The notes beneath the pieces are model-generated. The model did not search any database, was not told where the DNA came from, and was given only the letters and a program-made list of their open reading frames with translations. From Sphingomonas sp. 35-24ZXX (lineage in GTDB: Bacteria > Pseudomonadota > Alphaproteobacteria > Sphingomonadales > Sphingomonadaceae): a stretch of DNA of 64,000 nt. The stretch is taken from positions 1,116,001 to 1,180,000 of the forward strand of contig NZ_JROG01000003.1 in the NCBI RefSeq assembly GCF_000786215.1. Direction: 5' to 3'. The position numbers and the translations under genes were made by a program. Shown here piece by piece: positions 15,449 to 23,003 of the stretch (the stretch's first letter is position 1; every line of letters starts with the position of its first letter).

Positions 15449-18423
15449 CGAAAGGCGATCCGCGCGGGCAGCGACAGACGCACCCGGGTCCCCTTGCCGC
15501 CAGGGCTCTCGATCGTCAGCGCGGCCCCGATCAGCGCCGCCCGTTCGTGCATGCCTCGCAACCCGAAATGCTGCTGCCGGCCATGCGCAAGGACGTCGGG
15601 AAGAATGCCGATCCCGTCATCATTGACCCAGATATCGACCCGGTCGCGAGCAAATTCGATGGTCAGCGTGATGCTGGTTGCCCCGGAATGGCGAACGGCA
15701 TTGCCCAGCGCCTCGCCGATGATCAGCCCGGCCTCGTCAGCGACCGGCGCGCACAGCGGCTGGGGCGTGCCCCTGACGATAATGGCGCTCGCATCGATGC
15801 CGTCGATCCGGCTGGCCAGCGTGTGCAACAGCGCGACCATGTCCTTAGGGGTCGCATCCTCGCGCAGTTGCTGCACCCGCTCGCGGCCCTCGAGCATGAC
15901 GTCGTCCGAGCGCTCGAGCGCCTCTTCGATCATCGGGCGCGCCGGGCTGTCGTCGGGCAGCAGATGGAGCGCCGACTGGAATCGCAGCACCAGCCCCTGG
16001 ATGGCCTGCAACAGGGTATCGTGCAGATCGCGGGCGATCCGCTCGCGCTCGGCTACCCGGTCCTCGATCCGCGCACGGGTGATCTGCGTCGCGACATGCA
16101 GCCGCCAGCGCACGAACAGCACCAACCCGACGGCAGCCAGAGCGATCAGAACCAGCCGGAACCACCAGGTCTGCCAGAAATACGGCGCGATGCTGAACCG
16201 GACGACCGCAGCCTCCCGGCTCCACACGCCATCGGCGTTCGCCCCCATCACCCGGAACACATAATCGCCCGGGCCCAGACCGACGAAATCGGCACGGCGG
16301 CGCGTCCCGCCCTCGACCCAATCCTTGTCGACCCCGTCGAGGCGATAGCGAAACCGGTTGCGCGTCGGATCGACCAGGCTCAGCGCGGTGTATTCGATAC
16401 CGATGCGGTCGCTGCCTGCGGGCAACAGGTAGCGCCCCTTGTCGCGGATCGTTTGGCCCGCATCGACACGCGAGATCGCCACCGATGGTGGCAACGGATT
16501 GCGCGGTTGTCTGCCGGGCAGCAGCTTCATCACTCCCTGCGACGTCGCGATCCACACCGTGCCCTGATTATCGATCGCCAGGTCATTGGCGACATAGGCC
16601 GGGTCGCGAGCGGTATAACCTTCGCCTGCACCGAATTGCTGGAAAGCGATCGGGGTGCCCGGGGAAGCAAACGCTTCATCCAGCGTCTTCGCCGCAATCC
16701 TGTATATGCCGGCAGCGCCGATCAACCATAGGCTGTCGCCCGCCGGCGCGATCCCGGTCAGGCCCCGAAGGATCGGATAGCTGCCAGCGTCGAGCGTCTG
16801 CACGCGATTGCCGCGTATCCGCGAGAGCCCGTTGTCCCCGCCGACGTAGACGAATTGACCTAGCCTCAGCAGCATCCGGGTGAAACCAATGGGAATATCG
16901 TCGGTCTGCCAGATCGAAGTCAGCTTGCCGGAAGAGTAGCGCGAAAGGCTCCGCATCGTGCGGCTGACGATGAAATCGTCACGCCCTGTTGCAACCATCT
17001 GGCTGAGCAGCGGCCAACCGGCATCAGGTATCCACGACGACCCTGTATAGCGAAATATGCCAGCCTCGTTCGATGGCGATCCCAGATTGGCCAAGATGCG
17101 CAGGGTGCCATCCGTATCGAACGCGCAATGCGTTGCGGAGGCGGACATTTCCATCCAGGGCGGCCGTATCAACGACACCTTTCCCTGGCGAATGAAGAGG
17201 TCGTTGTCTCCGCTGGTGGCGACATAGGCGTCCCCTTGCGCGCTCGTGCAGATATCGAGCGCATGGTGGTTGGCTGAAAGCTTGATCGCTTGCCCGTCGA
17301 TGATGCGGTAGATTCCGTCCTCGGTGCCGACGTACAACGCCTTGTCGGGTCCACCGCCGGACGCGATCTGGGTGCTGGGGATGCCGGGCACACCCGACGG
17401 TACCAGTGCAGAGCGCGTGTAGCTGTGCAGGCCGTCGGTTCCTCCGCCCCAGATGGTGCCTTCGCGATCGCGGAACAGCACTGACAAGGTGGACGGGAGA
17501 TAGCGCGCGGCATCGGTGCGCAGCCGGTCTGCGGGTAGCCGGATCAGTCCCTTCTGGCCACCGGCGATCCAGAACACGCCATCGTCAGCCAGCAGCGACC
17601 ATTTTCCATCCACGCCGCCGCGAAGTGCCTCGAACTGAACACCGGGATTGACATAGGGGCTGGACGCTCGCTGCAACCCCGCACTGCTGTAGAGCCACAG
17701 CTGCCTGCGCGCATCGCGCGCGAACGACGGCGCCATATTGATCTCGAAGGGGCCATCGACCTTCACCGGCCTTCGGGCGCCGGGTGCCAGCCGGTAAAGG
17801 CTAGGAAACATGGCGATCAGCAGCGATCCGTCGCGCTCGACGTACAGCGTCTGGATTGGCTCGGGCGGCAGCCCCGAGCCAGTTTCCATCACCGACCATT
17901 TGCCATTCTTCAAAGACCGCAACTGGTGGCCAAAGCCGCTCTGCACTGCCACCCAGACCGTGCCGTCTCTGCCGATGACGATGCTCGAGACGACCCCGCG
18001 CGGCTTTTCCGGGTTGGCCGACCGCAATTTGCCGCCCCGATAAACGGTGAGCCCGCCATAGTCATAGCCCACCCAGACATCGCCATTGGGGGCGACCGCG
18101 AGCGCGGTGACCCGCGAGGAGCGAAACCGGTCGAACTTTGCGGGCCGGACGAGCTGAAAGGCGATACCGTCAAAGCGGTAAAGTCCGTTTGCCGATCCCA
18201 GCCACAGATAGCCGTCAGGTGCCTGGGCGATAGCCCTGATACTCATCGGCGCTCCATCGGACGCAGACCAGTGCCGGTGACGATAGCCCGGAATATCCTG
18301 GCCCCGCGCGGGCAGGGCCCAGGTAATCGCAAGCACGAAGCACGCCAGCAAGCCCAGGAGCCTTGGGTAGATCGGGTCACTCCGCAGGGGCATCGGGCCG
18401 GGTCGCATAGCCAATTCTGCCAT
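15445..18423 (-). CDS. Sensor histidine kinase with periplasmic beta-propeller
   Basis: About 992 residues from ATG 18423, chosen because AGCAGG lies 6 bases upstream and the signal peptide (LLGLLACFVLAITWALPARGQ) follows soon after; in-frame ATGs at 18462, 18438 and 18393 are alternatives. Periplasmic Reg_prop propeller repeats are seen as APDGYLWLGSANGLYRFDG, APNGDVWVGYDYGGLTVY, DREGTIWGGGTDGLHSY and DNQGTVWIATSQGVMKL. A Y_Y_Y domain (YRLDGVDKDWVEGGTRR, then YVFRVMGANADGVWS), one membrane helix (FRLVLIALAAVGLVLFVRW), a HisKA_3 helix with His about 801 in RDLHDTLLQ and an ATPase domain (GEALGNAVRHSG, NDDGIGI, FGLRGMHERA) follow. This topology senses an extracellular or periplasmic ligand. 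The NarL-type regulator at 20238 is the obvious partner candidate. Confidence 0.9.
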   Translation of the reverse strand: MAELAMRPGPMPLRSDPIYPRLLGLLACFVLAITWALPARGQDIPGYRHRHWSASDGAPMSIRAIAQAPDGYLWLGSANGLYRFDGIAFQLVRPAKFDRFRSSRVTALAVAPNGDVWVGYDYGGLTVYRGGKLRSANPEKPRGVVSSIVIGRDGTVWVAVQSGFGHQLRSLKNGKWSVMETGSGLPPEPIQTLYVERDGSLLIAMFPSLYRLAPGARRPVKVDGPFEINMAPSFARDARRQLWLYSSAGLQRASSPYVNPGVQFEALRGGVDGKWSLLADDGVFWIAGGQKGLIRLPADRLRTDAARYLPSTLSVLFRDREGTIWGGGTDGLHSYTRSALVPSGVPGIPSTQIASGGGPDKALYVGTEDGIYRIIDGQAIKLSANHHALDICTSAQGDAYVATSGDNDLFIRQGKVSLIRPPWMEMSASATHCAFDTDGTLRILANLGSPSNEAGIFRYTGSSWIPDAGWPLLSQMVATGRDDFIVSRTMRSLSRYSSGKLTSIWQTDDIPIGFTRMLLRLGQFVYVGGDNGLSRIRGNRVQTLDAGSYPILRGLTGIAPAGDSLWLIGAAGIYRIAAKTLDEAFASPGTPIAFQQFGAGEGYTARDPAYVANDLAIDNQGTVWIATSQGVMKLLPGRQPRNPLPPSVAISRVDAGQTIRDKGRYLLPAGSDRIGIEYTALSLVDPTRNRFRYRLDGVDKDWVEGGTRRRADFVGLGPGDYVFRVMGANADGVWSREAAVVRFSIAPYFWQTWWFRLVLIALAAVGLVLFVRWRLHVATQITRARIEDRVAERERIARDLHDTLLQAIQGLVLRFQSALHLLPDDSPARPMIEEALERSDDVMLEGRERVQQLREDATPKDMVALLHTLASRIDGIDASAIIVRGTPQPLCAPVADEAGLIIGEALGNAVRHSGATSITLTIEFARDRVDIWVNDDGIGILPDVLAHGRQQHFGLRGMHERAALIGAALTIESPGGKGTRVRLSLPARIAFR

Positions 18424-18774
18424 GCGCGACCTGCTCATGCGACACAAAAATCGTGCGAACATCGGGTGCTGGGCATAGCGGCTTCTCCGGCGGCGCAGGG
18501 CAGAATCGGAACGCGTGAGGATAGGTGATAGGAACCGAGACCCGCTGGCACCGCTTGTCGAATCCTCACCCGATTTGCACCCAGATGCGGCCCAATGCCG
18601 CAAAGCCGGGTGACCATGTACGCTGGCGCAAACGGGGGGCAAGGCCACCACCCGAATGAGGATATCCAGACGGCTCCACCGGGGCTGGGCCTCGTGCTGC
18701 TGCTCTGCGACCTTCGGCAACGGATCACCGGGCTGCAAAGGCCGCACCCGGACCGCTGGACTGGAGATTCCCCC
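18424..18774. other. Divergent intergenic region between sensor kinase and AraC gene
   Basis: These 351 bp separate two divergent start codons and must hold both promoters. I saw no convincing small gene, tRNA or strong hairpin. Reading frames that continue through it are extensions of the flanking genes with atypical amino-acid content. Confidence 0.4.
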
Positions 18775-19425
18775 ATGCTGCAGGCTGCCCCCTCGTCCCC
18801 GCCCCACGCCCGGCTCCCCGCCCCGCTCCAAGCCCCGTCCTTTGCCCAGCCGATAGCCGCATCGGCCGCTCCGCAGGCGATCGCCCTGCTGGCCGATGCG
18901 CAGGCGATCGCCCTGCTGGCCGATGCGCGGGCTTCGCTCGATCGCGATATCGGACTTGCCCGGCTGTACCTCGATCGCCTGTCTGCGCTGCTGACCCATG
19001 GCCAGTATCCGCCCAGCCATGACAGCCTGCTGGTCCCCGAACGATCCCCGCAGCCCAGTTCCGCAGCCCATGGCCTGGCGGTGCGCGGAGGTCTGGCCGG
19101 TTGGCAGAAACGCCGGGTGATCGAGCATATCGAGCGCTATCTGGAGACGTCGCTGCTCACCGACGACCTTGCCGCGATCGCCCGGCTGAGCAACGGCCAT
19201 TTCAGCCGGGCGTTCAAGATCAGCATGGGCGAAACCCCGCACAGCTTCATCATCCGCTGCCGCATCCGACGCGCACAGATGCTGATGCTGGAAACGTCTG
19301 ACACGCTGTCGCAGATCGCCTGCGCATGCGGGCTGACCGATCAGGCCCACCTGACCCGCCTGTTCCGGCGCGTCGTCGGCACCACGCCGATGATCTGGCG
19401 GCGCGCCTGGCGGCAGCCGGAATGA
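18775..19425 (+). CDS. AraC-family transcriptional regulator
   Basis: A 216-residue protein starting at ATG 18775, preceded by TGGAG about 8 bases upstream. The C-terminal ~105 residues are a complete double HTH: RRVIEHIERYLETSLLTDDL, IARLSNGHFSRAFKISMG, PHSFIIRCRIRRAQMLML, then LSQIACACGLTDQAHLTRLFRRVVG. The N-terminal part is Pro/Ala-rich and has no recognisable ligand domain. It contains a perfect tandem duplication of nine residues (QAIALLADA twice, from 18874-18927). Short AraC proteins with this kind of HTH are frequent next to flavonoid or redox enzymes, but no target can be named. It is transcribed divergently from the sensor kinase. Confidence 0.88.
   Translation: MLQAAPSSPPHARLPAPLQAPSFAQPIAASAAPQAIALLADAQAIALLADARASLDRDIGLARLYLDRLSALLTHGQYPPSHDSLLVPERSPQPSSAAHGLAVRGGLAGWQKRRVIEHIERYLETSLLTDDLAAIARLSNGHFSRAFKISMGETPHSFIIRCRIRRAQMLMLETSDTLSQIACACGLTDQAHLTRLFRRVVGTTPMIWRRAWRQPE
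18874..18927. repeat. Perfect 27-bp tandem duplication inside the AraC gene
   Basis: Bases 18874-18900 are repeated without mismatch at 18901-18927. The unit is in frame and encodes QAIALLADA. Exact identity means a recent duplication or slippage event in the poorly conserved N-terminal region of the regulator. Confidence 0.9.
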
Positions 19426-19558
19426 CAGGGACGCTCGCCACCAATCTCGTCTCCCACACCTTAGTCGATCAGCGCCATCCTGTCCAAATCGCAGCGGAAA
19501 CCGACATGACAGGCGCGCGCTGACGTTCGATCACCGGCAACAGTCTTGCCGCGTGCCG

Positions 19559-20161
19559 ATGCACACAGCCACGGGTCGAAACATGGTCATCAGCACGCCG
19601 CGCAGGATCGGTCGTCGGCACAATGTCGTCTTCCAGGTGGCGCAGATCGATGTCATCGCCGCGCGCGTCGACCTCCTCGTGGTCGGCATGTTCGAACAGA
19701 ACGGCATTGATCCCGCGCGCGGCGGTGCCAGCCAGGTCGACCTTGCGCTGCACGGCACATTGACGCGGCTGCGCGCGGGCGGGATTTTCAAGGGACATAT
19801 CGGCGAGACGCTGATGCTCTCCACGCCGCCGCTGCCGATGCAGGCCGGTGCAGTGATGCTGATCGGCATGGGGCCTGCGGCGCAATCGTGCCTCGATGCG
19901 CTGGGCGGGCTCACCGAACTGGCCATGCGCACTGCGTTGCGGATGGAGGCGCAGTCCGCGGCCTGCCTTCTGGCATGGTCCGAATGCGTGTTGCCGACAG
20001 AAGACGTGGAGGCGAGCGCGGCCGCGATGATGCACGGGGCGCTGGCGGCGATCGAGGCGCATCGGCCCGGCCATTCTGCCCCGCGCCTGCAATGGACGTT
20101 CGACATCCGCAATGGCGATGCGCGCAGGACGACGGCGGGACTGCGCGGGGCACTGCGTTGA
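19559..20161 (+). CDS. Stand-alone M17 aminopeptidase N-terminal-like domain protein
   Basis: A 200-residue protein (ATG 19559; GTG 19553 or ATG 19583 also possible). The core VDLLVVGMFEQNGI, VDLALHGTLTRLRAGGIFKGHIGETLML and AGAVMLIGMGP resembles the macro-like N-terminal domain of leucyl aminopeptidases (M17). In those proteins a 'G-x-L...L...GxFxGK..E' segment precedes a VLLVGLG strand. The zinc-binding catalytic C-terminal domain is absent: the protein ends at about 200 residues with LQWTFDIRNGDARRTTAGLRG. So it cannot be a peptidase as it stands. It lies between the AraC and response-regulator genes, pointing to a regulatory or binding role. The domain assignment is by eye and moderately confident. 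Confidence 0.6.
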   Translation: MHTATGRNMVISTPRRIGRRHNVVFQVAQIDVIAARVDLLVVGMFEQNGIDPARGGASQVDLALHGTLTRLRAGGIFKGHIGETLMLSTPPLPMQAGAVMLIGMGPAAQSCLDALGGLTELAMRTALRMEAQSAACLLAWSECVLPTEDVEASAAAMMHGALAAIEAHRPGHSAPRLQWTFDIRNGDARRTTAGLRGALR

Positions 20162-20237
20162 CCGCCAACAACTTGAGGGTGCCAAGGGCGACGCGTTGCG
20201 GTATGCAAGAGCGGCAACCGGGGATACGGGTACATTC

Positions 20238-20900
20238 ATGCAGCAGCGAGGTTCCAGCGGGGCGGGCAAGCCCGGTCCGGCACGACCGATTTCGGTGATG
20301 ATCGTCGACGATCACGCCCTGCTGCGCGAAGGCGTGCGCGCGGTCATCTCGACCCAGCCCGACATCGCGGTCGCCGGGGAGGCTGCGTGCGGCAGGGATG
20401 CCATCGCCGAGTATCAGCGGCTGCGCCCGGACATCGTGCTGATGGACATGCAGATGCCCGACATGTCGGGTGTCGATGTCATCACGCAGATTCGCGCGCT
20501 CGCGCCCGATGCCCGGATCATCGTGCTGACCACCTATGCCGGTGACGGGCGGGCGATCAAGGCTCTGCGCGCCGGGGCGATGGGCTATCTGCTCAAGGGC
20601 AGCCTGCGCAACGACCTTCTGGGAGCCATCCGTTCGGTGCACGACGGCGGCAAGCATCTCGATGCGACGGTGGCCACGGCCATCGCGCTGCACGTGCTCG
20701 ACGAGGACCTGTCGGAACGCGAGGTCGCGGTGCTATCGCTGGCGGCCTGGGGCAATTCGAACAAGCAGATCGCTGCCAAGCTCCAGATCTCGGAAGAGAC
20801 CGTCAAGGGCCACATGAAGGTCGTCTTCGCCAAGCTGGGCGCGACCGACCGCACGCACGCGGTGACGCTGGCCGCCAAGCGCGGCCTGATAGAGCTGTAA
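20238..20900 (+). CDS. NarL/FixJ-type response regulator
   Basis: About 220 residues starting at ATG 20238 (MQQRGSSG). The receiver domain has the acidic pair in VMIVDDHALLREG, the phospho-acceptor Asp70 in DIVLMDMQMPDMSG, a Thr in IIVLTTYAGDG and Lys in YLLKGSLRNDLL. The C-terminal LuxR HTH reads LSEREVAVLSLAAWGNSNKQIAAKLQISEETVKGHMKVVFAKLGATDRTHAV. HisKA_3 kinases normally pair with NarL regulators, and the only such kinase here lies 1.8 kb away (15445-18423). Pairing is therefore inferred. Likely targets are the enzyme genes that follow directly downstream. Confidence 0.92.
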   Translation: MQQRGSSGAGKPGPARPISVMIVDDHALLREGVRAVISTQPDIAVAGEAACGRDAIAEYQRLRPDIVLMDMQMPDMSGVDVITQIRALAPDARIIVLTTYAGDGRAIKALRAGAMGYLLKGSLRNDLLGAIRSVHDGGKHLDATVATAIALHVLDEDLSEREVAVLSLAAWGNSNKQIAAKLQISEETVKGHMKVVFAKLGATDRTHAVTLAAKRGLIEL

Positions 20901-21107
20901 CGCACACGCGACCGCGCTGCCGCCTGCCAAAGGCTGCATCTGCGGCAAAGCACGTCAGCCCTGTGCAAGACCTGCCGGCTGGATCGGGCCTATTGCCTGG
21001 GCGTGCCCGCTGCTTCCCGGGCGAACCGGGAAAGCGCACGGCTGCAACCGATCCTTATCCTCACGCGACCCCAGGCAGCCTCAGTTGCCTGACCCAAGGA
21101 GCCTGCC

Positions 21108-21767
21108 ATGACCCCGACCGCCACCACCATTCCGGGCAAAGCGCTGATCACGCCCGGCGACCACACGCTGATCCTGATCGACTTCCAGTCGCAGATGGCC
21201 TTTGCCACCAAGTCGATCGCCACCGAATTGCTGCGCAACAATGCTGCGCTGATCAGCCGCGCCGCCAAGTCGTTCGATGTCACGACCATTCTCACCACCG
21301 TTGCCGAAAAGAGCTTTTCCGGCCCGATGTTCAGCGAGATCGCCGATGCATTTCCCGGGCAAGCGATGCTCGACCGGACATCGATGAACAGCTGGGAAGA
21401 TGATGCGGTGGTGGCCGAAGTCAACCGGATCGGCAAGCCGCGCATCGTGCTGGCGGGGCTGTGGACCAGCGTGTGCATCGTCGGACCCGCGCTGTCTGCG
21501 CTCGATCAGGGTTTCGAGGTCTATTTCATCGCCGATGCCTGCGGCGACATTTCGGCAGAAGCGCACGAGCGGGCTTGCGAGCGGATGATCCAGATGGGCG
21601 CGCGCCCGATGACGGCGCTGCAGTATCTGCTGGAACTGCAGCGCGACTGGGCCCGCAGCGAGACCTATGATTCCACCACCGGCATCGCCCAGGTCTGGGG
21701 CGGCGGCTATGGCCTGGGCATCGGCTATGCGCGGATGATGTTCGGTGCAACCGAAGGCGGCCACTGA
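21108..21767 (+). CDS. Isochorismatase-family cysteine hydrolase (YcaC-like)
   Basis: A 219-residue hydrolase. Asp25 in HTLILIDFQSQM and Cys123 in VLAGLWTSVCIVGPAL occupy the positions of two catalytic residues of the family. The expected Lys region reads LDRTSMNSWEDD with arginine at about 90. The C-terminal extension (AQVWGGGYGLGIGYARMMF) matches YcaC-like proteins rather than nicotinamidases. AAGGAG lies 8 bases before the ATG. The substrate is unknown. It precedes a chloroperoxidase-like hydrolase and an XapX gene, a grouping typical of stress-inducible accessory genes, perhaps under the response regulator upstream. Confidence 0.88.
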   Translation: MTPTATTIPGKALITPGDHTLILIDFQSQMAFATKSIATELLRNNAALISRAAKSFDVTTILTTVAEKSFSGPMFSEIADAFPGQAMLDRTSMNSWEDDAVVAEVNRIGKPRIVLAGLWTSVCIVGPALSALDQGFEVYFIADACGDISAEAHERACERMIQMGARPMTALQYLLELQRDWARSETYDSTTGIAQVWGGGYGLGIGYARMMFGATEGGH

Positions 21768-21855
21768 ACGTCAAGGGACCGGCGGCATCCTGCCCCTCCC
21801 TCCGATGCGCGCCGGTCCCGTCTCCGAACCTTCCATCCAACCAAAGGAACCGACC

Positions 21856-22674
21856 ATGAGCTTTGTGACCGCCAAGGATGGCACTTCCATACATTACCGT
21901 GAATATGGCGAAGGCCAGCCGTTCGTGTTCGCGCACGGATGGCCGCTCAATGCCGACGCCTGGGACGGGCAGATGCTGTTCCTCGCCAACAACGGCTTCC
22001 GGGTCATCGCGCACGACCGGCGCGGCCATGGCCGATCGGACCAGCCGGCATCGGGCAACGACATGGACCATTATGCCGACGATCTTGCCGCTGTCATGGA
22101 TGCGCTCGACCTCAAGGATGCGATCCTCGTCGGCCATTCGACCGGCGGCGGAGAGGTCACCCGCTATGTCGGCCGTCACGGCACCAGCCGGGTCGCCAAG
22201 ATGGTGCTGATCGGCGCGGTGACTCCGGTGATGGCCAAGGGGCCCAACAACCCCGACGGTGTGCCGATGGAGGTGTTCGATGGCATCCGCAAGGCGGTGC
22301 TCGACAACCGCTCGGGCTTCTACATGACCTTCCCCGACACGTTTTTCGGCTGGGACAAGGGCCGGGCCGAGGAAGACGGGCTGCGCATGGCCTTCTGGTC
22401 GCAGGGCATGGCCGGCTGCGCCTATGCGCAATATCTGTGCGTCGAGCAGTTCTCGGAAAGCGACTTCACCGAGGACCTCAAGCGCATCGACGTCCCGACG
22501 CTGATCATCCACGGCGATGACGACCAGGTCGTGCCGATCGACATCACCGCCCGAAAGGCTGCGGCGATCGTCGCCGATGCCACGCTGTCGGTCTATGAAG
22601 GCGCGACCCATGCCATCCCTGCGCAGGAACAGGACCGCCTCAACCAGGACCTGCTGGCGTTCGCGCGCAGCTGA
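21856..22674 (+). CDS. Alpha/beta hydrolase, non-heme chloroperoxidase-like
   Basis: A 272-residue protein from ATG 21856 (AAAGGAA upstream). The oxyanion region is VFAHGWPLNADAWDGQM and the nucleophile Ser95 is in VGHSTGGGEVTRY. The acid is in IIHGDDDQVVPID and the His in YEGATHAIPAQEQDRLNQDLL. The HSTGGGEV elbow and overall length match cofactor-free chloroperoxidase/arylesterase proteins. The natural role is usually ester or lactone hydrolysis; halogenation is a side activity known for the family. It lies 88 bp after the cysteine hydrolase and 25 bp before the XapX gene, in the same direction. Confidence 0.9.
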   Translation: MSFVTAKDGTSIHYREYGEGQPFVFAHGWPLNADAWDGQMLFLANNGFRVIAHDRRGHGRSDQPASGNDMDHYADDLAAVMDALDLKDAILVGHSTGGGEVTRYVGRHGTSRVAKMVLIGAVTPVMAKGPNNPDGVPMEVFDGIRKAVLDNRSGFYMTFPDTFFGWDKGRAEEDGLRMAFWSQGMAGCAYAQYLCVEQFSESDFTEDLKRIDVPTLIIHGDDDQVVPIDITARKAAAIVADATLSVYEGATHAIPAQEQDRLNQDLLAFARS

Positions 22675-22699
22675 CCGAAACCCGCCGCCGGGGAGACGC

Positions 22700-22951
22700 A
22701 TGATGAAGCCCTATATCCTGTCGCTGGCAGCCGGCCTGCTGGTCGGCTTTCTCTACAGTCTCCTCGGCGTCCGCTCGCCCGCACCGCCCGTCGTCGCGCT
22801 TCTCGGACTGCTCGGCATGCTGCTGGGCGAGCAGATCGCGCCGATCGCCAAGCGGCTCTACGCTCGGCAGGAGGTTGCGACCTTCGTCAGGACGGATTGC
22901 GCCGAACATGTGCTCGGCCATCCATTGGACACGCCACGCGACGACGCCTGA
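22700..22951 (+). CDS. XapX-domain small membrane protein
   Basis: An 83-residue protein with two hydrophobic helices (PYILSLAAGLLVGFLYSLLGV and PPVVALLGLLGMLLGEQIAP) linked by RSPAPP, the exact layout of the XapX/DUF1427 family. GGGGAGAC precedes the ATG at 22700. A ~30-residue soluble tail follows the domain. Function is unknown. XapX genes commonly accompany small hydrolases, as here. Confidence 0.85.
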   Translation: MMKPYILSLAAGLLVGFLYSLLGVRSPAPPVVALLGLLGMLLGEQIAPIAKRLYARQEVATFVRTDCAEHVLGHPLDTPRDDA

Positions 22952-23003
22952 CGATGGCGATCAGGCGCCGCAGCGCGCGCATCGATGTGAACCGGGCATC
23001 GGG

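Noticed and set aside
18424-19350. Upstream extension of the sensor kinase frame
   Set aside because: The signal peptide and a Shine-Dalgarno point to 18423; the extension overlaps the AraC gene and has shadow-like composition.
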